Below are positions 40,681-51,404 of a DNA stretch of 64,000 nucleotides, in pieces. The position numbers were made by a program, and so were the translations under genes. Within the stretch, counting starts at the first letter, position 1. Every line of letters begins with the position of its first letter. Source of the DNA: Rhineura floridana (lineage: Eukaryota > Chordata > Lepidosauria > Squamata > Rhineuridae); NCBI RefSeq assembly GCF_030035675.1, contig NC_084497.1, positions 29,648,437 through 29,712,436 of the forward strand. The letters are read 5' to 3'. The notes beneath the pieces were generated by a model. It saw only the letters and a list, made by a program, of their open reading frames with translations, ran no database searches and was not told where the DNA came from.

Positions 40681-40833
40681 GTGATGGAAAGCTTTAGTAA
40701 GGCTTTAAGCAACGCACGGAGGTTAACACTGGCTTCCACCAGTTTCAGCTCCCTGGAAGGGCTGGCCTGGGCGAGCGGCTGCAGCGTGGCGTAAAGCTGT
40801 TGTCAATCCACGCACAAGACCACACGGGCGAGG

Positions 40834-40943
40834 TTAGACTTTATGGCTCCACAGGGCCGTAGGAAAGAAGATGTACGATGTGGACCAAATCAGATAGTAT
40901 AGCGAAGCAAAGTGGGAGGCAGAAAACATCACCATCAGAATTC
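40834..40943 (-). CDS. TMEM269: TMEM269 terminal exon
   Basis: The acceptor is ctgtcattccag; two carried bases complete a Gly codon. It encodes residues 207-241 and TAA: a last membrane segment (ASLYYLIWSTSYIFF) and the tail ALWSHKV. A CTG/CAG run of five units lies about 40 bases before the acceptor. Confidence 0.88.
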
Positions 40944-43900
40944 CTGGAATGACAGAAAGAGATTTGGACGAAGGAGTATTACTATTGCTGCTGCTGCTGC
41001 TGCTTCCACCACCTCTCACCACGCCCAGGCCAGCAAACACATCAACAAAACATTTTCGCAAACAAATTAAAAAAAACACATTCTAAAAATAGTTAAGAAT
41101 GTTCTAAAAAACTGTTACAGTTAAGTATCCTATGATTCTATGATTCATCCTAAAAAAAATTGCAGATGAAAACATTCTTCTGTCCAGTGATGCAACAACA
41201 CACGATTCTTCCCAAAAACCACCAAAAATACACAGGGTGGTATTCAGTGTTAGCCCTACTCAGAGGAGATCCATTGGAATTAGTGGCCGTGACTAACTTT
41301 GGTCCATTCAATGGGTTTACTGCAAAGGATTTAAGTTAGATGTAAACTCATGTTTCCCGTCTTTGTTGCTGTTATGTGCCTTCAAGTCAATTACGACTTA
41401 TGGCGACCCTATGAATCAGTGACCTCCAAGAGCATCTGTCGTGAACCACCCTGTTCAGATCTTATAAGTTCAGGTCTGTAGTTTCCTTGATGGAATCAAT
41501 CCATCTCCTTCCTCTTTTTCTACTCCCTTCTGTTTTCCCCAGCATTATTGTCTTTTCTAGTGAATCATGTCTTCTCATGATGTGTCCAAAGTATGATAAC
41601 CTCAGTTTCATCGTTTTAGCTTCTAGTGACAGTTCTGGGTTAATTTGTTCTAACACCCAATTATTTGTCTTTTTCGCAGTCCATGGTATCCGCAAAGCTC
41701 TCCTCCACCACATTTCAAATGAGTTGATTTTTCTCTTATCCACTTTTTTCACTGTCCTGCTTTCACATCCATACCTAGAGATCGGGAATAGCATGGTCTG
41801 AATGATCCTGACTTTGGTGTTCAGTGACACATCTTTGCATTTGAGGACCTTTTCTAGTTCTCTCATAGCTGCCCACACCAGTCCTAGCCTTCTTCTGATT
41901 TCTTGACTATTGTCTCCATTTTGGTTAATGACTGTGCCGGGGTATTGATAATCCTTGACAAGTTCCCATCTTTGTTTATCTTTATTTGGGTTTTTTTGGG
42001 GGGGGTGACACTGTTTTTCACCAAAGGGCCCAAAGTGGTTTCCAACGATTAAAATACAGATTAAAACCACATACAATTTTTTTAAAAATAGAGTATATAA
42101 ATAATACACTCAGTACAAAAAAACAGCATCCAACGTTAGCCTTACTTAGACTCACTATCGCAGCCCACGTTTTTGGGTTCTTAACCGTTTTGGGGCCACA
42201 GACCCGCTTTGAGAATCTGATGAAAGCTAGGAACCCCTATAAATAAATAAATAAAATTCATTTCCTTGCACTGGAAATTGGGGTGGGTTTCTTTTTCTTT
42301 TTACACCCGATTCACAAAGCTCCTGAAACCCATCCTGGCACCCCCTGGCGCCACAGGTTAAGAACTCCCACTTTAGACACACCAGCCTTTGATATTACAC
42401 GGTAGGTCTACAGCCTTCCGGCTTTGAGGGCTATTCCTCCCCTGTGTAATTCACAATTTACACAGACGGGGGACAACAACTAACTTCTGGGTTTGCTGGG
42501 ACAGCCCTCTTGCCTTATCGCCTTCCCGGAGCTCAGCTGCTTCACCTGGGATGAATCTCTACTTAAAAGACTTGTTGAAAGAGGGACGTCTTCAGTAGGC
42601 ATCAAAAAGAAGACAGAGATGGCACCTGTCTAATATTTGAGAGTTATAAATTTATATCCTTCCCTTCCTCCCAGAGAAGCCCAGAACTGGGGTCTGGAGG
42701 GCCACAAGTTCACCACTCCTGCTCTAACCACTACACCACACTGTCTCTTGAAACTTGAAATGCAAAAGAAAAACACAAGGGGTGGTGATCTGCCAGGGAG
42801 CCTCGGCTCTGCACTCACCTCCTGCAAAGATGGCTTTCTTCCAAGACTGGGACTCCAGCACCTTGTCGTGAGGGTAGAAGCCCTGGTCCACCATGAACAG
42901 AATCATCACCATGGCAATGATGCGCATCACCACCAGGTTGCCCCCAGTTAGGAGGTAGGTGGCCGCCAGCACAGATGCTCCGTAAGGGCAGGGCAGCCCC
43001 CGATACATGAAAGGGATCCCTACGGGTGAGGAAAAGGGAGACAGTGAATCAACTCTGCAAGGAGATCCAGGGGGGACATAGCGGTTGTTAGCACTCGTGC
43101 ACAGGAGTCGCTGAAGGGGTGACGTGCAAAAATATATCTATACAGGACCCAGGAGGTGAAAATGTGCCGTTCTGGAGCTCAGCACTATATCCACAGCGAG
43201 AGGCCGCAGACTCCGATCCTTCAAAGGCCCATTAGAATATGCACATGGCTATTTGCAGCTGGAGCACCCAGATTCCGAAAAGGTGGACAAATTATTCTGG
43301 CAGGGTTTGAGTGTATGCAGAATCCAGAATCTCAGTGGTGGCTGAGGACTCCAATGTCAGTGGGGCAGTGGAATCCACTGCAGGTTTTAGTCTGAACTTT
43401 CAAGACACTGTCCAAGGTACTGAAGCAGTTTTGAAAGTCTGGACTAAAACCCAGAGCAGATTCCACCGCCCTACTGACCGGAGCCGCCAGTCGCCACTGC
43501 AGCATCTTCTGGAAAGCTTCTGACTTGCTGGCACAACAGAAACGCAAACACACGCACAGAGTTGGTTGTTTCTCATACACCCTTCTGCACAGCTAGCACA
43601 TTTCTAATTTGGGGAAAAAATACATAGCTCATCTGAATGTCCCTTATACCTGCATGCTCATTTTGCCCCTACAGAGAACTGGTGCAATTAAAATTAAGAA
43701 GTTCTTGTAATTAAGATCTTGAAGTTTGCTTCTTTCCACCTTGCTCTTTCTGTTTTTCCTTTTGTGTTTTTTTGGACTGCAAATCCAAGGGCAGTAACGA
43801 ACAGTAAGCTCTTGTGAGACCCTTTTGTTATTGTTGAAGAAGTAGCATTTCTTGTAAAAAAAACCTAAATAAACAAAATGTTTTGACCGCATGGCAGATT

Positions 43901-46900
43901 ATTTACTTAAAATCAGAGTTTGGAAAATTTGCTTTTTAAAAAAACGAAAACAAAATAGACACACAACACAAGCTGCAGCCCTCTAGGAGCTAGTTCCAGG
44001 CACTGAAATCATGGCTGCGGACAGCCTTCATTCAGGGCCCTACAGCCAGATGCAATGTGGCCAGTCTTGATGCCAGCTGTGGCCGAGAACTCACCGCTGG
44101 AGAAGAAGCACAGGCGCGTGAAGACAGCCAGCACGTACACGATCACCAGCAGCCCGTCGAGGATTCCATGGGCTTGTAGGAGGAGGGCGGTGGCCAGGCC
44201 AAATGAGGTAAAGTCAGCGAAATCATCCAGCTTGGCACCTGCAGAATGTCAAGAGACAGGCACCAGTTAGGCCTAGATGGGATGAGGCCAAACAATGTCG
44301 GAATGCTCCTAGTTACACATCTGAGAGGCATCCAATTAGCAAATTTATTTGTTATGAATATTTGTGACTCCCTCCCTCACCCACACTTCAGAAGAAGTCC
44401 CAGGGAGGGGTACAAGATGAAGAAGGACAGAGTCACGTCTACAATGAAAAAATGCATAAAACACCAGTCCAATACAACCAATATGGCATCAGATACAGAA
44501 ACTGAGGGCCTGAGCGCAACAGCAGGACTTTCCCCACTTGCGATTCCCAGCAACTGATACACAGAGGCATACTACCTCCAACCATGGAGGGCAATATATT
44601 TATTTACTAGCTGCCTCATACTAAGCATTGCTTGGGAATTCTAAGGAACCAAAAACAAATCAGGGCAGTTTTGTAAGATTCAGTCTGTTATCTTGTTTAA
44701 AACTGGTGTCCAACCATAGGCCAAAACCTGTTCCTCTGTCTCAAGGACCAGCCTGCAAAATTGGGTTACGATCCCTTAAGAGGTATCCACGTGCACAGTG
44801 GACAGCTTTCCAAAACACAGAGTAGAGATTTAAGGAATCCGTCCCTAGCTTTCCACCAAGTTTTACTGTAAAAATAAAACATACAATCTCCAAAATTTAA
44901 CACACAGATGAAAACGCCAGAAATACGACAGCAGCATTCACAGTGCAAAGACCTCCTGAAATAAAAGCTTTAACCAGGCACCTGAAATTTAACAGGGATG
45001 GTGCTGGCCTGATTCCTAATGGATGTAAAGCCATCATGGCTAGCAGCCATTGAGAGCCTTCCATGCAAATTTCTCTTATTAACACCCTCTTAAGTTGGTG
45101 GACATCACTTCCTCCTGCTGTAGTGAATTCCAGAGTTTTAACTATGCGCTGCATGTGCGCAGATCCTCGTTCACTTGCTAAGCAAAGCGGTCAAGAGCTG
45201 ATGTGTGAAGGTTGCAAAGAGGAGGGGACTCACCCAAAGCAGAACAAGCATTCAGCTGCCTGGCAACAGCACCATCTGCAAGGTCAAGCAGGAATCCAAT
45301 CAGGACCAGCCAGCACGCATAATGATATTGCCTGGAGGGAGGGATAGAGAGAGTCCTGTTAAGCATTGCCATGGCTACCACACTCAGCAACCAGAGGCTG
45401 CCTTGCCATTCCCAAAGCCGCCAGGCAAGAGGTCAGCACACAAGGTGGAGATCAGAGCCACCGTTGTGCTTGCCCCCTTGCCCAGCTCATGCTCAGTGGC
45501 GCATGACTGCACAGAGGAAAAGTGTGTGCATGCATGCATGCCTCCTCATCCTGCTGGAACAGGGCTTCCTAAACACATGTCTGCGCCCTCCATGCCTGAT
45601 ACAGAAAGGCCTGTCTGTTAAAAATAAAACCAAAACAAAGCCAGATTATCATGCCTGCAAAAAGGGCAAATCCAGAGAGATCCTGCTGTAGCTCCGTGGT
45701 AGAGCCACTGCTTTGCACGCAGAAGGTCCCAGGTTCAATCCCCAGCATCTTCAGGGTGAGACTGGGAATATCCCCTGCCTGAAACCCAGGAGAATTGCTG
45801 CCAATCAGTGTAGACAATACTGAGCTTCTTGTTGTTATGTGCCTCCAAGTCGATTACGACTTATGGCGACCCTATGAATCAGCGACCTCCAGGAGCATCT
45901 GTCATGAACCACCCTGTTCAGATCTTGTAAGTTCAGGTCTGTGGCTTCCTTTATGGAATCAACCCATCTCTTCTTTGGCCTTCCTCTTTTCCTACTCCCT
46001 GTTTTCCCCAGCATTATTGTTTTTTCTACTGAATCATGTCTTCTCATGATGCGTCCAAAGTATGCTAACCTCAGTTTCATCATTTTAGCTTCTAGTGATA
46101 GTTCTGGTTTAATTTGTTCTAACACCCAATTATTTACAACAGTCTGACTCAATCTAAGGCAGTTGTATATATTCTTATAAAGGACTGCTTTCTGAGGCTT
46201 GCCCAACAGACATAGTAGATGAGCAGTGACTCTGCCGTGGAGCTTTCTAACAGAGGGGGGGAAATCCCAGCTTCAATCTCTGGTGTCTCCACACAAAAGA
46301 GAGACAGGGTGGCAAGACTTGTTATGATTTATTACATTTATACCCCACTCTTCCTCCCAAAGGTAGCCAGGGTGGCAAATGCACAAGCAATAAAACAATT
46401 AAAACATCTAAAAACAGGTACAAACGCAGACTGGGATAAGGTCTCTACTTAAAAGGCTTGTTGGAATAAGAGGAAGGTCTTCAGGAGATGCCAAAAAGAC
46501 AACGGAGATGGTGCCTGTCTAATATTTAAGGGGAGGGAATTCCAAAGTTTCGGTGCCACAACACTAAAGGCCCGCTTCCTATGTTGTGCGGAACCGACCT
46601 CCTGATAAGATGGTATCTGCAGGAGGCCCTCACCTGCACAGTGCAGTGATCATAAGGGGTGAGACGATATTTCAGGTATCCCGGTCCCAAGCTGCGTAGG
46701 GCTTTTCCTCAAACGCTCCAGGAAGCAGCAACCGGTTAGAGCAGACGAGGAAGCCTATATCAGCAAGTGCAAAACTGCACCTTGGCCAAAGGCACCTCTT
46801 GCCACAAAGAAAAAGTGTCCTTGCAAGGCTGTGGCCACTCAATGGGACTCTAAAATCTTTCCAAAAGAGGTTCTGGACTCCGACTTACCCATTCAGGCTA

Positions 46901-49900
46901 CAGAGGACAGAGGAGAGGCCCATAACGAGGTTGGCCATGGAGATGGAATTGGCGACATTCTTGCGCATGAACTCCACCACCTGCGCCCGGCCAGCCTGCT
47001 CACTCAGGAACAGCTTCTTGGTGTACTGATATATACCTGCAAGGTGACACAAGAGGGCATGAGGGGGGGAAAGCAGGGGAAATCCCAGTCGAGAGGCTTC
47101 CCCCGTGCCAAGCAGAAGATATTTAAAGGCATAGTAGGTCCTGAAGAGAGGGAGGCAGACCAACGGATCAGCATGGAGGCTGCGGTAGTTCCACCCCGCC
47201 GGCTCTCGGCCAATCCTTTAGAGGGGCAGTTGGAAACAGGCCAATGGGGAGCTGAGCAGAGGGGCTGCAAAGAAGCCTGCCCCAGAACACAGACTTTCCG
47301 GTTGGGGGGGTGAAACAGAGGGACAATGCTGTTCGTTCCTGTGGCTGGCTAAATAAAGCAGAGATCTGCCTGGCCTTAAGAGCTAAAACTCTATTCTTAG
47401 CTTGGCCCTTTGAATATTTTTTTTTTCGGTCAGCCCAAAAAGGCAGGAGAGGAAGGAAGAACCGGTGGATGTTTCGCTTGCTGGAGCCTCTGCGTCAGCC
47501 ACCAAGCAGCCTCCAGTTTTGGATGGTGTTAGGTGCTTCCATGATCTCAGGCGCTCCCGTTTTCTGGCTCCCCTTAACAGCTAGGCATGCTCAACCTACC
47601 TCCGTGGCTGCATCTTTCCTGGGCAACACCACCCCTGTGAGGCTGGGTGTGATTTAAATTCTTTTTATGCTTTTTCTTATATATATTTATATATATATAA
47701 ATATAAAATAGCACACAGCCTGCTGAGAGCTTCTTGCAACCCTAGCTATCCCATCTCCTTGGTCACTGGGCCTTGCAAGTCTTTGGCCATTGCCTCTTCT
47801 CCCTGGGCATCCGTTGGCAAGCACCGTACTGGTGAATCTCGCTTTCTAGGTGCCTGCTTGCCACTAGCATTACCCTCTCCTAGGGAACCCTTTCAGAGCC
47901 AGGAAAGGCCCACGGCGGCAAGACACTATGCAGAGTTGCAAAACCACAGAGGCCCCAGGAGGTGGGATTTCCCCAAATGCACCAAGCCTCTGGTGCCAAG
48001 CTGGCTTTATGCTGACCTGTCGCAAGAAGCATTTAAGGCTTTGCAGAAGACAAGGAGGCAGCAAGATGAGTGGCAGGCAGGCCACATGCAACAGCATGGC
48101 TTTACTCGTGGTCCCTCCATCCCACTCTCAGCCCATCCCACTAGCTTCTGTTTCCCCCACACCGTGACAATTCCATACAGACAGACATGTTGTTTGCATT
48201 TTAAAAAAGCACCTTATTCTTAATAATGCTTCTACTCTTAGGCTGCATCTATACCATACATTTAAAGCACATTCTCCTCTCCCCCAGGTCAAATCCTCCT
48301 GGAGCTACATTTCCCAGCACTCTTAAGAAGACTATAGTTCTCTGGATTCTTTTTTGGGAGGGTGCTTTAAACATGCATTAAATATATGGGGTGTATGCAG
48401 CCTTATTCTCCCCCCAACCACCCGCACCCCATTACCATAAAATTTACACTGATTTTTTAAAAAAAGAAAAAAACCCAAACACAATTTTTTAAAAAATAAA
48501 AAACTGACAGCCCCACTCCTTAAAACTACAATTAGCTTATTTTATAAACCCTAGGAAAAGGGCTACTCTTGAGAAAGTGTGAGAAGGGACATGTCCTACT
48601 AGTGTGTTTTGCACCCTGCCCTGGTCGTGTTTCCAAATCCCGGAAAGTTCGCGAAATTCTTCATCTGAAAGAAAACAGCAGATCAGAGCAAAAAATAAAA
48701 AAAATCCCCCATCAACGTGAAATCTGGGCTGACCAAACACACACACAGGCACGTGCACGCACACACACACTCCTCCCTCTCCCACCCCCAGGCGCCCAGT
48801 CGCATGGAAGCATCTCCATCCTGCCTCTGTCCAAAGTCAGCCCAATGAAAACGCGGGGACCACGTTTTGCTCCTTCAAGAGCTGTGCAATTGTGTCTGCT
48901 CGTGCGTGTGTCTTTTGGTCAGCCATCACCTTTCTTTCTTCCTTTAAAAAGCAACAGTCCAGGCTCTTGAATAATAGCGACCCATCAACTCAGAGCATCA
49001 TGCTCACCACCCCAGACCATGATGGCTTTTAGGGGCAGACTGCAGGCTGTCTCCAACACCAGCCCTACTCAGAGAAGACCCATTGGAGTTGACGGACATG
49101 GCCGACGTAGGTCCTTTCATTTCAAGGGCTCTACTCTGAGGACTTAGCTGGAGACAACGTGAGGTAGAGCCCCTGCTTTGAACGCAGAAGGTCCCCTGGT
49201 TCAACGTCCAGCGCCTCCAGGTAGGGCTAGGAAGGACTCCCCGCCTGAAATCCTGGGGCTGCTACCAGTCAAGGTAGGCAATACTGAACAAGATGGACCA
49301 AGCGTCTGATTCAGTAGAGGGCAGCTTCCTAGGTTGTAAGGCAGGAAAGGGGGTAGCAGGTGACCACCACAAAAGCAAAGACCTCTTTTCATTACTGCAG
49401 AGCCATTAAACCAGAACTGGGGGACATCTGTGGCCCTCCAGATGTTGCTAGACGCCAACCCCCATCATCCTCCATGACTTTTGGCCATGCCGGCTGCCAG
49501 GGCTGATGGGAGTTGTAGTCCAGCAATATCTGGACAGTCACCAGGTTCCCCATCCCTGAGCTTGACCATCACTTGCCTTCACTGCCCCTGGCTACCTCCA
49601 CCACAACTCTGACGCCTTGTTATGCAGGGATGGGGAACCTGCAGCCCTCCCGTTGTTGCTGGACTCCAACCTCCATCATTATCCCCGAACGATGCTGACT
49701 TCTAATGGAGCCCAACCACATCTGGAGAGCCATATTAAAGAACTGGGGGCCGGGAGAGGTTCAACCAAAGGTTCTTTGCTGTGTTCCTTCCCCATCATCT
49801 CCTGCCTTGGAAGCCCATTTTGCAAATCAAATGTTTAAACGCAGCCCACTCCAAAAACGTTTCGTTATATTCAGCTAAATTTTATTTATAGTAGTCCCAC

Positions 49901-51330
49901 TGGACTAAAGCTACTCATGTTCATTAATTTCAATAGGCTTATCCTGAGCAGGGCTAACACTGGGTGCAGCCCTTTGTGATCCAAATCTGTCTGGTAGAGA
50001 ATGACCAGCAGTGCTGCTTGACTTGCAAGAGCTGGCGCTTAATGCAACACTAGCCAGCTCTAGTTTGACTGATCAGCTTCTTCTGAGCTCAAAGCTCTCT
50101 CGCTCACTCGCGACGGGGAGGGCGCTTCCAAATGACCTGTTTATTGAGCATTCACCCCGATTTGTTTGCAGGGAGATTAGATGATGTTGGCTATTTATTT
50201 ATTTCAAGATTTCTGACCCACCCTCCACCATAAGACCCAAGCTATAGAAAACACAGTTATAAAAACAGATAAAATCTTTACAGTTAAAAAACGCACAAAA
50301 CCTTCCCAACAGGAGCCAAGCAATACAGTTTGATTTAGGGCAGATGGGATTGTGGGGTCCAACTGCACCTGGACAACTGCTGCCCCATCTGTGGCTTATG
50401 CTGTGGGGGCTGGTGCTTCAGCCTAGCGTATCATAACAGCACAGCGTCTACACGTTTGTTGTCGGCAGACGGCATTCCCAGCCCTACCCTGGAGACGTCA
50501 GGGTCTGAACCAAGGATCTTCTGCAGGCAAAGCATGTTGTCTTCCACTAAATAATAGTGTTTCCTCTGGTTGGGGAGAGATCCTAACTCAGTGTCAGGGC
50601 CCTTGCTGTGCATGCAGAAGGTCCCAGGCTTGGCTCCAGGTAGACCAAGGGTCTGGCTCAGTGCAAGATGGCGTCCTGTGTTCCTACGATCGCAGGGTCC
50701 ATCTGCTGGGAATGGCCTCTCGGAGACGGTGGGGAGCCGCTGCCAGTCCCAGGTAGGCACCACAGGACTAGAGTGGCCCACGATCTGATCTGCACAAGGC
50801 AAGCTTGCTATGTTCCGCCTTGCATTTGCAAGGACTCGTGGAGGGAGGGTGAGCACTCTTGACATGAGCTCATCGCTAATGTGTCACATGCAAGCCTGAC
50901 CCACCCGTTTGATGGGCCGAACCCTGAAGACCAATTTCATGTTACTAAGCAGTGACTCAGAGAGCCACATGCCTGGATTGCAGACCGTTCCACATCCTCT
51001 AGCATTGCACAGATGAATACGAGGACGTTTGTGTGGTCAATTGCCACAAGCCCTGTTCTCTCAACAGAGATTGCTGCTTGAATGCCGCGTCACCCACCCT
51101 GCAACCCAAAAGGACACCACCCTACACTGCTCTCCACCCTTCCCAGCCTGGGCTATAACTCCTACCACTGATGGGAATTGTAGTCAAAAACAGCCAGAGA
51201 GCACCAGGTTGGGAGAGGCTGCTGTAATCATTTACTCTGCAATCATCTATCCCACACTAACTCCAAAAACAAGGGGTATTTGCAAAGTGCAGTTATTTTA
51301 TATTATTATTATTAATAATAATAATAATAA

Positions 51331-51404
<74 letters not shown>

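Larger units (their letters stand above)
36073..40833. other. SVBP-TMEM269 intergenic region
   Basis: It contains foldback A (36090-36240), a half foldback C (36690-36740), an RTE tail on the plus strand (36765-36833) and a CR1 antisense fragment (37055-37260). A CR1-like tail (38440-38600), AT-dinucleotide repeats (39200-39245) and a Ty3/gypsy fossil (39311-40680) follow. No polyadenylation signal for TMEM269 is found before the fossil. Confidence 0.6.
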
